DNA from: Fidelibacterota bacterium | Lineage (GTDB): Bacteria; Fidelibacterota; UBA2242 | Assembly: GCA_003527965.1 (NCBI GenBank) | Contig: DPVY01000232.1 | Span: forward strand, 1 to 14,328 | Direction: 5' to 3' | DNA length: 14,328 nt | Shown here: piece by piece, positions 7,382 to 14,328 of the stretch | Position numbering within the stretch: position 1 is the stretch's first letter | How the letters are laid out: each line of letters opens with the position of its first letter | Translations under genes and position numbers: made by a program | The notes under the pieces: model-generated | Told to the model about the DNA's origin: nothing | Databases searched by the model: none | What the model saw: only the letters and a program-made list of their open reading frames with translations

Positions 7382-8503
7382 ATGTCGATTGAAATCGTTC
7401 CGGTCCACACCAAAAATGAAATGACGCAATTTATCAAATTTCCCTGGAAAATTTATTCCGGGAATCCCAACTGGGTTCCACCCCTGCTCTCAGAACAGAA
7501 AAAGATGTTCAGCAAGCAGCGCAGCCCGTTTTTTGAACATTCTGACGCAGAATTTTTTCTTGCCAAAAGAAATGGTGAAATCACCGGGCGAATTGCTGCC
7601 ATTAAAAACAATAATCATTTAAAAGTTTATAATGACGGTGTTGGATTCTTCGGTTTTTTTGAAGCCATAAACGACCGGGAAACTGCCCACGCTCTGTTCG
7701 AGAAAGCCGCCGCCTGGCTCAAAAAACAGGGCTTGAAATACATTCGCGGTCCCGAAAATTATTCACAGAACGAGACCGCGGGTCTGCTGATCGATGCATT
7801 TGATCAACCGCCGGTCATAGAAATGACATATAATCCACCCTATTATATCGACCTCATCGAGTCCGCCGGATTTAAGAAAAAGATGGATCTCTACGCCTAT
7901 TCAATCAAAGATGTAAACGATATACCAAACCGGTTGGCTCGTGCGGTAAAAAAAATACGGAAAAGTGCTGATTTCACTGTTCGCGAGATTAACATGAAAA
8001 AACTTGATGAAGATGTTAAACGCGTTAAGCTAGTCTACAATGCCGCCTGGGCTGAAAATTGGGGCGCTGTACCGCTTACAGACAACGAGATAGAGGATCT
8101 CAAGAATAATTTAAAACCGGTCATCATTCCCGACATGGCGCTGATTGCCGAGATCGATGGAAATCCGGTTGGGGTATCCTTTACAATCCCGGATATCAAC
8201 GAAGCTTTAATAAAATTGCGAAGCGGTCGTCTGTTTCCCTTTGGAATATTTAAACTGCTCTGGTACAACCGTAAAATCACCGGCACCCGAACCGTGATTA
8301 TGGGTGTATTAAAAGAACATCGCCACAAGGGAATCGATATTGTTTTCTATTATGAAACATTCAAAAACGGTCTAAGGCGCGGGTTTAATAAGGGCGAGAT
8401 GTCCTGGATATTGGAAAACAATCTCCATATGCGGCGGGCTTTGGAAAAAATCTACGGCACACATATTGCCAAAACCTATCGTCTTTTTGAAAAGGAGATG
8501 TAA
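7382..8503 (+). CDS. YghO-like GNAT N-acyltransferase (possible ceramide synthase)
   Basis: A 373-residue soluble protein of the GNAT acyltransferase superfamily. Recognisable blocks are FPWKIYSGNPNWVPPLL (20-36), the acceptor-side strand FFLAKRNGEITGRIAAI (58-74), GPENYSQNETAGLLIDAFDQPP (123-144), MTYNPPYY (148-155) and, in the second half, MALIAEIDGNPVGVSFTIPD and VLKEHRHKGIDIVFYY, which align with GNAT strands and the acyl-CoA loop. This is the YghO-type branch, and the bacterial ceramide synthase (bCerS) known in Caulobacter is also a GNAT-superfamily enzyme. It is first of four packed genes; the next gene's ATG is seven bases past its stop. Given a CDP-alcohol phosphotransferase, an NAD-reductase-like gene and an Aur1-like PAP2 gene downstream, N-acylation of a sphingoid-type amine is a reasonable guess. 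The GNAT family is confident, the substrate is not. Confidence 0.82.
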   Translation: MSIEIVPVHTKNEMTQFIKFPWKIYSGNPNWVPPLLSEQKKMFSKQRSPFFEHSDAEFFLAKRNGEITGRIAAIKNNNHLKVYNDGVGFFGFFEAINDRETAHALFEKAAAWLKKQGLKYIRGPENYSQNETAGLLIDAFDQPPVIEMTYNPPYYIDLIESAGFKKKMDLYAYSIKDVNDIPNRLARAVKKIRKSADFTVREINMKKLDEDVKRVKLVYNAAWAENWGAVPLTDNEIEDLKNNLKPVIIPDMALIAEIDGNPVGVSFTIPDINEALIKLRSGRLFPFGIFKLLWYNRKITGTRTVIMGVLKEHRHKGIDIVFYYETFKNGLRRGFNKGEMSWILENNLHMRRALEKIYGTHIAKTYRLFEKEM

Positions 8504-8510
8504 AATACTT

Positions 8511-9377
8511 ATGAAGAAGTTATTTCGTGAATACCTGTCAGCCCTGAAGCCACTGCCCGTTGAAGGAATCACGGATCTGGTGTCCTTCAGACCCCTGGGA
8601 TTTCTCCTGATGAAATTATTCTGCCTTTTCCCAATCACACCAAACCAGGTGTCTGTTTCTGCAATGCTAACCGGAATCCTGTGCGGCGTCTGTTTTTCCC
8701 TGGGCACTCCCCAAAGTTTTCTGTTTGCCGGAATATTTTATGGAATTACCCATTTGTTGGATTGTACCGACGGCATGCTGGCTCGGTTTAAAAAAAACGG
8801 AACTCCAACCGGTCGAATTATTGACGGTCTTATTGATTATGTTAACGGAGTAGCAATCTTCCTCGGTCTCGGAATCGGTATGTCCCGCATGGCCCTGTCC
8901 CTGCCCGTATCGGCCTGGTTGGCTGCGGCGCTGGCGGCGATTTCACTGGCGTTTCACAGCATCCTGGTTGACTATTATCGCAGTCAATATTTTATGCATG
9001 CGCTTGGCACATTTAATACTCTCGATGATGAAATTGCTGAATTTACAACCGAGCTGAAAAAATTAAAGCGGCAAAACGCCCAACCGATAGCGCAAAAAAT
9101 AATCACTATTTACCTGGGTTATTGCAGAATACAGAAGAAGTTTTCCGGAAAACCGCGCAAATACAACACACAACAGTATTATCAGACCAATAAATATTTA
9201 ATGTTTTTATGGTCGCCCGTCGATTTGTCAACCCATACCCTTGTTTTAATTGTCTCGGCCGTTCTATATAAACCGGAAATTTATCTGATTTATACAATTT
9301 TATTTGCCAATCTCGGTGTACTGCTGATTGCTCCAATACATAATGCAATAAATAAAAAAAATGAAATTGTTTCATGA
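8511..9377 (+). CDS. CDP-alcohol phosphatidyltransferase family membrane enzyme
   Basis: Integral membrane enzyme that displaces CMP from a CDP-alcohol or CDP-lipid to form a phosphodiester. The full signature D-xx-DG-xx-AR-x8-G-xxx-D-xxx-D is present: Asp84, Asp87, Gly88, Ala91, Arg92, Gly101, Asp105 and Asp109. I start at the ATG at 8511 (288 residues) because AAAGGAG lies at 8491-8497; a TTG at 8466 would add 15 residues without a ribosome site. The protein is longer than the ~200 residues usual for this family, owing to a polar, Lys/Gln/Tyr-rich stretch at ~158-235 between hydrophobic segments. The acceptor cannot be read from sequence; inositol phosphate, glycerol phosphate or a ceramide-like alcohol are all possible. 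Its stop overlaps the next gene's start as ATGA. Position in the operon suggests head-group formation for the lipid made by its neighbours. Confidence 0.87.
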   Translation: MKKLFREYLSALKPLPVEGITDLVSFRPLGFLLMKLFCLFPITPNQVSVSAMLTGILCGVCFSLGTPQSFLFAGIFYGITHLLDCTDGMLARFKKNGTPTGRIIDGLIDYVNGVAIFLGLGIGMSRMALSLPVSAWLAAALAAISLAFHSILVDYYRSQYFMHALGTFNTLDDEIAEFTTELKKLKRQNAQPIAQKIITIYLGYCRIQKKFSGKPRKYNTQQYYQTNKYLMFLWSPVDLSTHTLVLIVSAVLYKPEIYLIYTILFANLGVLLIAPIHNAINKKNEIVS

Positions 9378-10402
9378 CTGCTCCGCAAATAAACAGATCT
9401 AAAAATGAACGGTCGCTGAATATTTTAGTCACCGGCGCTACCGGTTTCGTCGGGCGGCAGCTTGTTCCCGCGCTTCTCCAGAAAGGCTGGACAGTCAGTT
9501 GCCTGGCAAGAAGCACAAGCCACCGACCGGACAATTTTAATGATGCCGTCAACTGGTTCTCCGGAGATTTGCTGGACAAACAATCACTCGTTAAGGCATG
9601 TGTCGGGATTGACGCCGTTGTTCATTTGGGCGGAGCAATTAAGGCGTCCGGCGCCAAAACGTTTTTTTTAATAAATGTCGAAGGAACCCGCAACATTCTC
9701 GAAGCATTAGTTCAAGCCGGAAATCCACACGCCCGTTTTATCTATTTCAGTTCTCAGGCTGCTCTGGGACCGGCTCCGACACAGAAGCCGTTGACCGAAG
9801 AATCCAAACCACATCCTGTTTCAGCCTACGGTCGGAGCAAATTTCAGGCGGAGCAGATCGTGCATGAATACAGCAAACAGCTGCACTGTATCATTCTGCG
9901 CCCTTCCGTTGTTTACGGACCTGGTGACCGGGAGTCATTGGCTTTTTTCAAAATGGCCAAATTTCACATAAATCCCCGAATTGGTTTTAAACCAAAATAT
10001 ATTGATATAATCCATGTTGGGGATTTAGTGCGGGTCATTTTATGTGTTCTTGAAAAGGATCTCAAATCCGGAGAAATATTTAATCTAAACGACGGCCAAA
10101 ACGGCGGTTATTCGGTAAATGCTGTCGTCAATCACGCCGCCAAAGCTCTTAAAACATGGACAGCTCCGGTATATATTCCTCTGTCCCTTCTAAAAACCGC
10201 AGCTCTTTTCAACGGCGCCCTCTCAAAAATTTCCGGTCACAGCGCCATGTTTAATTCCGATAAATATCGGGAGATTGCGGCACAATACTGGCTCTTTTCC
10301 TCGGAAAAAGCCAGGGGAACTTTAGGATATACACCTAAATATAATATAGAAACCGGCTTTTCAATGACAGCTTCATGGTATCGGGAACAGAAATGGCTAT
10401 GA
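9374..10402 (+). CDS. NAD-dependent epimerase/dehydratase family (extended SDR), CerR-like
   Basis: A 342-residue extended short-chain dehydrogenase/reductase. The Rossmann motif is TGATGFVG (Gly21, Gly24, Gly27), followed by SGDLLD (63-68), HLGG (84-87), the catalytic Ser in YFSSQAALG (126-127), Tyr152-xxx-Lys156 (YGRSK) and the substrate-side RPSVVYGPGD. All catalytic residues are kept. Family members act on nucleotide sugars, sterols or ketones. In Caulobacter the 3-ketosphinganine/ceramide reductase CerR is an epimerase-family protein of this type, and with a GNAT and PAP2 gene alongside I favour a lipid ketone reductase. A sugar epimerase is the main alternative. The ATG overlaps the upstream stop (ATGA at 9374-9377) and its own stop overlaps the downstream gene, so the three proteins are probably translated together. 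Confidence 0.85.
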   Translation: MTAPQINRSKNERSLNILVTGATGFVGRQLVPALLQKGWTVSCLARSTSHRPDNFNDAVNWFSGDLLDKQSLVKACVGIDAVVHLGGAIKASGAKTFFLINVEGTRNILEALVQAGNPHARFIYFSSQAALGPAPTQKPLTEESKPHPVSAYGRSKFQAEQIVHEYSKQLHCIILRPSVVYGPGDRESLAFFKMAKFHINPRIGFKPKYIDIIHVGDLVRVILCVLEKDLKSGEIFNLNDGQNGGYSVNAVVNHAAKALKTWTAPVYIPLSLLKTAALFNGALSKISGHSAMFNSDKYREIAAQYWLFSSEKARGTLGYTPKYNIETGFSMTASWYREQKWL

Positions 10403-11301
10403 AAAATATTTTGCCTTTTCAACATCGTCTCAAACAGGGAATCTTCCCGGTTGATTATTTTGTTTTAATCTATAGTTTACTCATGGCTGCTATTTCCATC
10501 GTTTTTAATCAAACTCTTGCTAAACCATGGTGGTTTTTAACTTGTAACCTTGCAATTATTAGCCTTCTGCTGTATCTCATTTATTATGAAAACCGGGATT
10601 TCGGAACAGTTCATTACTGGCTACACACCTGGCTACCGATTATTACTTTTATGTTTTACTACACCCAAAGCACGTTTTCTGACAATCTGATTTTTAACGA
10701 GACTTTTGACCCGGTTCTGCAACACTGGGACAATCTCTTGTTCGGATTTCAGCCAAATCAGACCCTTGCTCCGGCAGTTAATAGTATGCTGGTCAATGAA
10801 ACAATGCATTTGTTCTATTTTTCCTACTACCTTTTGCTTTTCATTCCCGGCACGATCATGCTTTTGAACCGTCGTCCGAAAACTCACGAAATGATATTCA
10901 CGTTGACAATCATGATGTATGTTCATTATATCATTTTCATTCTATTCCCGGGAGACGGACCGGTACTGGAACGCCCCGACATTTTCTCCGGGGGCTTGCT
11001 TTTCATACCGATAATGAATTTTATTTACAGTATCGACGGATTTCAGGGCGGCGGCGCTTTTCCCAGTACCCATGTGACTTCGACCGTCATTATATTTCTT
11101 TATAGTTTTAATGAATTTAAAAGCAAACGCCGGTTAATTCAATTATGGTCTGCCGGAATCGTCATTGCAACTGTCTATTGCAGCTATCATTACGCCGTCG
11201 ATGCTATAGCCGGATTAATTACCGGCACAATGTTTTATTTTATTGGTAGGTATCTATATTCTATTTGGGATCACCCGGCGGAGCTACCGGCTGAATTGTG
11301 A
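10393..11301 (+). CDS. PAP2-superfamily membrane enzyme, Aur1/IPC synthase-like
   Basis: Polytopic membrane protein of about 302 residues with six or so hydrophobic segments. The phosphatase/phosphotransferase motifs are FPSTH (His227 in this numbering) and SYHYAVD (His266, Asp270), the nucleophile and relay of PAP2 enzymes. FPGDGPVLERP stands where the first motif is expected but lacks its usual Lys. The upstream blocks DPVLQHWDNLLFG and LFYFSYYLLLF are those of the Aur1/inositol-phosphorylceramide synthase branch rather than PgpB-type phosphatases. Such enzymes move a phospho head group from a phospholipid to a ceramide on the outer face of the inner membrane; simple lipid-phosphate phosphatase is the alternative. 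The start could be 10375, 10393 or 10399; I chose 10393 because GGGAA lies five bases upstream, while 10399 would give an ATGA overlap. The last 41 bases overlap the convergent CNNM gene. Confidence 0.85.
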   Translation: MAMKNILPFQHRLKQGIFPVDYFVLIYSLLMAAISIVFNQTLAKPWWFLTCNLAIISLLLYLIYYENRDFGTVHYWLHTWLPIITFMFYYTQSTFSDNLIFNETFDPVLQHWDNLLFGFQPNQTLAPAVNSMLVNETMHLFYFSYYLLLFIPGTIMLLNRRPKTHEMIFTLTIMMYVHYIIFILFPGDGPVLERPDIFSGGLLFIPIMNFIYSIDGFQGGGAFPSTHVTSTVIIFLYSFNEFKSKRRLIQLWSAGIVIATVYCSYHYAVDAIAGLITGTMFYFIGRYLYSIWDHPAELPAEL

Positions 11302-12517
11302 TTTCCAATATTGTGCGGTTCGTGGCTTTGGTGACCACCAAATCCATATCAGGCAAACGAACTTTTTCACCCACTTTCGGAATCCGTTTCATGGCATTAA
11401 TCATAAATCCACTCACGGTTTCATAATCCCCTTCGGGAATCTTCAGGCTGAAGCGGTCATTAAAATCATCGACGGGCATTCTGCCGTTTATAACAATTTT
11501 CCCATCTTCCTGAATTGTATACATCCGTTCTAATTCATCGTATTCATCATCAATATCTCCAACCACCTCTTCGAGAATATCTTCAACGGTAATAATTCCC
11601 TCGGCGCCGCCAAATTCGTCCACAACGATAACCATACTCTTAGCGTTATTCTGTAATTTTTCCAACAGTTCGGCGGCTCTTATGCCCGGCGGAATATAGT
11701 AAGCCGGTCGGACAAAGGGTTTTATACTTTTGCCGGGATTTTCCCCCAGTATGTCAAAGCTGTTTAAAATTCCGGTAATTTTATCGATCCTGTCCCGGTA
11801 AATTGGCAGACGCCGGTGTTTCGTTCGGACAAAGACTTCGAATGCCTCGCCGATAGTGGCTTTATCGCTTAAGGCGGCGACATCGATCAGCGGCACCATG
11901 ATCTCGCTGGCTTCAGTCTCCAAAAAATGCAACAGTCGGTTGATCATCTTGCGCTCAGCCGGTTTTACGTCTCCCGTATCGTGCTTCATCTTCATCAGCA
12001 ACTTAAGCTCCTCTTTGCTGACAAATCTATGCTCTTCCTTTAATTTGACCCCGCCGAAGATAACCGCCAACAATCCGGCAAGTTTCGAAAACACCCAAAT
12101 CAATGGAAAAAAGATGACCATGAACAGACGTAAGGTAAAAATGATCCGCGGCGTAATTTGGTTGCTGAGTTGCTGAAAAATACTTTTGGGCACAATCTCG
12201 GCAAAAATCAGATCGACAAACGTCATGACTATAATTGAAATGGGAATCCCAATAGCTCCGAGCCAAAGATAAAATTGTGATGCCGCTAAAGTAGTACTGG
12301 TAACTGTGCATAAGTTTGTACCAAACAGAGTTGTGCCGAGAATCCACTCCGGCTTTTTTAGCATATCTATTACCCGCCGATAAGAACGGTGTCCGGTTTT
12401 GGCCATATGGCGGGCGTGGATACGATCAACAGATACAATTGCAATCTCTGCCCCGGAGAAAAAAGCCTCTCCGATCACACACAGCACAATGATTAATATG
12501 GAAATAAGACTGGACAT
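11261..12517 (-). CDS. CNNM/CorC-family transporter-like protein (DUF21, CBS pair, CorC_HlyC)
   Basis: A 418-residue inner-membrane protein often labelled hemolysin-C/TlyC-like. Residues 1-~165 are the DUF21/CNNM membrane domain, with FFSGAEIAIVSVDR (19-32), TTLFGTNLC and DLIFAEIVPKSI. A CBS pair follows at ~200-320 (EIMVPLIDVAAL... RRLPIYRDRIDKITGIL and VIVVDEFGGAEGIITVEDILEEVVGDIDDE). A CorC_HlyC domain ends the protein (INGRMPVDDFN... YETVSGFMI). Related proteins (CorC, MpfA, archaeal CNNM) are tied to Mg2+/Co2+ efflux or resistance, and CBS pairs bind adenine nucleotides; true hemolytic activity is unlikely. The ATG at 12515-12517 shares one base with the stop of the upstream paralog (TAATG), so translation is coupled. 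Its 3' end overlaps the end of the PAP2 gene on the other strand. Confidence 0.92.
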   Translation of the reverse strand: MSSLISILIIVLCVIGEAFFSGAEIAIVSVDRIHARHMAKTGHRSYRRVIDMLKKPEWILGTTLFGTNLCTVTSTTLAASQFYLWLGAIGIPISIIVMTFVDLIFAEIVPKSIFQQLSNQITPRIIFTLRLFMVIFFPLIWVFSKLAGLLAVIFGGVKLKEEHRFVSKEELKLLMKMKHDTGDVKPAERKMINRLLHFLETEASEIMVPLIDVAALSDKATIGEAFEVFVRTKHRRLPIYRDRIDKITGILNSFDILGENPGKSIKPFVRPAYYIPPGIRAAELLEKLQNNAKSMVIVVDEFGGAEGIITVEDILEEVVGDIDDEYDELERMYTIQEDGKIVINGRMPVDDFNDRFSLKIPEGDYETVSGFMINAMKRIPKVGEKVRLPDMDLVVTKATNRTILEITIQPVAPPGDPK

Positions 12518-13770
12518 TATTTCTTTTTCACCATAAGAGAGTCGATCCGGTTATTACTGATTTTTTCCACCGTGAAATGCAGCCCCTGATATTCGATTGT
12601 GGACCTGACTTTGGGCAGTTCACCAAACAGGGTAAAAATAAATCCGCCGATTGTTTCAACATCTTCCGAATACAACTCAGACCCTAACAATCCGTTAAAT
12701 TCTTCCAGAGACATGTTGGCTTTAATCCGAAATAACCGTTCGCTGAGTTTTTCGTGCTGGTCGGCATCGTCTTCAAATTCATCGGTGATCTCACCAAAAA
12801 TAAACTCGAGTAAATCTTCCATACTAACCAATCCCTGGACGCCGCCGTACTCATCCAGCACAATGGCAACAGAAATCTTGCGCCGCTGCATCGTTTGGAA
12901 AAGAATATCCGCCCTTTTAGTGACCGGTACAAAATAGGGTTTGCGCAGAATTCTACGGAGTGTTTCATCGGATCGGGTTAGATCCTCATCCGTTAGCCCC
13001 ACGAGATCGGTCGCAAATAAGATTCCGATGATATTATCTCTGTTTTCATGATAAATAGGCACTTTGGAAAAATGTTTTTCTTTAATTGCCAAAACCATCT
13101 CGCTCAGGGGCATATCGTCGGGCAGATAAAACATATTTACACGAGGAGTCATAACATCGTCCAGGCTGACATCGCCAAAATCAAATATTTTATAAATATA
13201 TTCTCTTTCCAACGAATCAATAATACCCTCTTTTTCACCCTCTTCAACAATTGTTTTGATGACGTCTTCGGTCAAAATACTGCCGGTACGCGATGATTTA
13301 CCGACAAATAACGCGGTAATACGATCTGAAATAACAAGCATAAACCAACGGACCGGTGCAATGATTCTTGAAAACCGATCTAATAACCCAGCGGCAACTA
13401 CAGAAAACTTTTCATTTTTCTTGATCGCGATAGTTTTAGGCGTCAATTCTCCCAACAGCAGTAGAACCGGCAAAACAATAACAATATTTACCCAGGGGGC
13501 TTCCCTTCCAAAGAGTTGGATGACAAGAGCCGCCGATATGGAAGAGATAGATATATTGACAAATTCATTCCCCAACAAAATGGAAATGATCAGACGGCGG
13601 GGGCGCTCCAGCAATTTCTCCACCAGGCGCCCTTTATGCCCCCTTGACGAGGATAGCTTCTCAACCTGAACCCGGGACAAAGAAAACAGGGCTGTTTCCG
13701 AACCCGAAAAAAACCCGGACAACAGCAATAGGATCAGCAATAAGAAGATTTTAGCGTAAAGGACAACCAT
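12517..13770 (-). CDS. CNNM/CorC-family transporter-like protein, upstream paralog
   Basis: Second member of the tandem pair, with the same domain order: DUF21 membrane domain (LSGFFSGSETALFSLSR, LLGNEFVNISISS, LLLGELTPKTIAIKKNEK), CBS pair (DVMTPRVNMFYLPDD... FSKVPIYHENRDNIIGIL and VAIVLDEYGGVQGLVSMEDLLEFIFGEITDE), then CorC_HlyC (NMSLEEFNGLLG... VETIGGFIFTLFGELP). I start at the ATG at 13770 (417 residues); a TTG at 13788 would add six residues, and neither has a good ribosome site. The first hydrophobic segment begins directly after the ATG, as usual in this family. The two proteins are clearly diverged from one another, so this is an old duplication. They may form a heteromeric metal-ion exporter, as in tandem CNNM operons elsewhere; this is inferred from context only. 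Confidence 0.9.
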   Translation of the reverse strand: MVVLYAKIFLLLILLLLSGFFSGSETALFSLSRVQVEKLSSSRGHKGRLVEKLLERPRRLIISILLGNEFVNISISSISAALVIQLFGREAPWVNIVIVLPVLLLLGELTPKTIAIKKNEKFSVVAAGLLDRFSRIIAPVRWFMLVISDRITALFVGKSSRTGSILTEDVIKTIVEEGEKEGIIDSLEREYIYKIFDFGDVSLDDVMTPRVNMFYLPDDMPLSEMVLAIKEKHFSKVPIYHENRDNIIGILFATDLVGLTDEDLTRSDETLRRILRKPYFVPVTKRADILFQTMQRRKISVAIVLDEYGGVQGLVSMEDLLEFIFGEITDEFEDDADQHEKLSERLFRIKANMSLEEFNGLLGSELYSEDVETIGGFIFTLFGELPKVRSTIEYQGLHFTVEKISNNRIDSLMVKKK

Positions 13771-13933
13771 AACAAACTTTGAGCACAAATACTTTCTACT
13801 GAATTAATTTACATCTAAGTTTCTATTTTCCCAAATGAAGCTCCGGAACAACCATCAAATTCCTTGATTTTCCCTCTTTTAATACGGAAATTCCTTTCTA
13901 ATGTTAATGTACACACCATAATCCGGAGACTAT
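13771..13933. other. Spacer between divergent CNNM pair and nucleotidase gene
   Basis: This 163-base A-T-rich spacer must hold promoters for both directions, but I find no convincing -35/-10 pair. CATAAT near 13917 is too close to the ribosome site to be a normal -10 box. No hairpin or operator-like repeat stands out. Confidence 0.3.
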
Positions 13934-14328
13934 ATGATCAAATTGCGCAATGTTCAACTCTCCCTACTATCAACTCTGCTGATTTTTAGCATAAAATGTG
14001 CAACAGTTCAAGCCCCGACCACGATACCATCAAAAACAGACGCTGTTCAGCAACCGCTCACCGTCAATTTCCTCCACTGGAATGATTTGCACAGCGCCAA
14101 TATTCCATATAAATCAAACTGGGGACACACGAAAGGTCTGGACATCGGCGGTTATGCGACACTGGCAGGCTATATTGATTCATTAAAGACAATTTATCCC
14201 GGCGCCCTCGTTCTTAACGCCGGTGATGATTTTCAGGGATCTCCAATATCGGCTTTAACCAAAGGTATGTCCCAAATTCTGATATTAAATCAGCTGCAAC
14301 CGTCGGCCCTTACAATCGGGAATCACGA
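13934..14328 (+). CDS. 5'-nucleotidase/UshA-family metallophosphatase, N-terminal part
   Basis: A gene running off the right edge; 131 codons are visible. It begins at ATG 13934 with GGAG five bases upstream (13925-13928). Residues ~8-22 are hydrophobic and end in FSIKC (Cys22): an export signal, and perhaps a lipoprotein signal, although Lys before the Cys is unlike the standard lipobox. After a Pro/Thr/Gln-rich linker come the calcineurin-like metal motifs in the order of 5'-nucleotidases: NFLHWNDLHS (Asp51, His53), GGYATLAGYIDSL, NAGDDFQGSP (Asp98) and TIGNH (Asn130, His131) at the very edge. Full proteins of this family have ~500 or more residues with a C-terminal substrate-specificity domain, which lies outside. 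It would hydrolyse nucleotides or similar phosphate esters outside the inner membrane. It is divergent from the CNNM pair across a 163-base spacer. Confidence 0.87.
   Translation, partial: MIKLRNVQLSLLSTLLIFSIKCATVQAPTTIPSKTDAVQQPLTVNFLHWNDLHSANIPYKSNWGHTKGLDIGGYATLAGYIDSLKTIYPGALVLNAGDDFQGSPISALTKGMSQILILNQLQPSALTIGNH

Noticed and set aside
8466..8510. Upstream TTG start for the CDP-alcohol transferase
   Set aside because: No ribosome site precedes it, whereas AAAGGAG lies before the ATG at 8511, and the added residues overlap the GNAT gene without family support.
9106..9579. Minus-strand open frame of 157 codons across the phosphatidyltransferase/SDR joint
   Set aside because: It is a shadow of two well-supported genes and its translation shows no family features.
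13771..13788. TTG start adding six residues to the upstream CNNM protein
   Set aside because: The ATG at 13770 leads directly into the family's first membrane helix, and the TTG has no better ribosome site.
1..14328. tRNA, rRNA, CRISPR array, transposase or classical defence island
   Set aside because: Reading both strands gave no cloverleaf-like segment, regular spacer array or transposase motif. The only defence genes are the R-M pair.

Overview
The window is a stretch of bacterial chromosome, dense with genes and using the standard code. It holds 12 genes, none of them RNA genes. There is no CRISPR array and no insertion sequence, and no gene-free stretch exceeds about 160 bases. Inner-membrane, secreted and lipid-head-group genes suggest a Gram-negative-type bacterium. 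The style (tandem CNNM/CBS proteins, a secreted transglutaminase, a possible sphingolipid set, A-T-rich spacers) would fit the FCB group or a related candidate phylum such as Calditrichota, but this taxonomic guess is weak.

Layout: (1) 34-2545, minus strand: a PstI/BsuBI-type restriction-modification pair, with the methyltransferase first and the endonuclease overlapping it by 8 bases. It is visibly more A-T rich than the rest and looks acquired. The methyltransferase has a promoter-like sequence placed so that its mRNA would be leaderless. A short heptamer repeat array lies between the pair and the next gene. (2) 2658-4718, minus: a small AroQ-like protein with key catalytic positions replaced, followed by a secreted beta-propeller/transglutaminase fusion. 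(3) 4873-6072, plus: an MscS-family mechanosensitive channel with its own promoter-like site and an inverted repeat over it. (4) 6147-7226, minus: a divergent YchF/OLA1-type P-loop NTPase.

(5) 7382-11301, plus: a tightly packed four-gene operon, the most interesting part. It encodes a YghO-like GNAT acyltransferase, a CDP-alcohol phosphatidyltransferase with an unusual polar insert, an NAD-dependent epimerase/reductase and an Aur1-like PAP2 membrane enzyme. Two junctions are ATGA start/stop overlaps. Taken together this resembles the later steps of bacterial ceramide/phosphosphingolipid (possibly inositol-lipid) synthesis: N-acylation, ketone reduction, and making and transferring a phospho head group. 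No serine palmitoyltransferase is present in the window, so this reading is inference.

(6) 11261-13770, minus: two tandem CNNM/CorC-type transporter-like proteins (DUF21, CBS pair, CorC_HlyC domain) whose genes overlap by one base. The downstream one converges on, and overlaps by 41 bases, the end of the PAP2 gene. (7) 13934 to the right edge, plus: the start of an exported 5'-nucleotidase/UshA-family metallophosphatase, cut by the window end.
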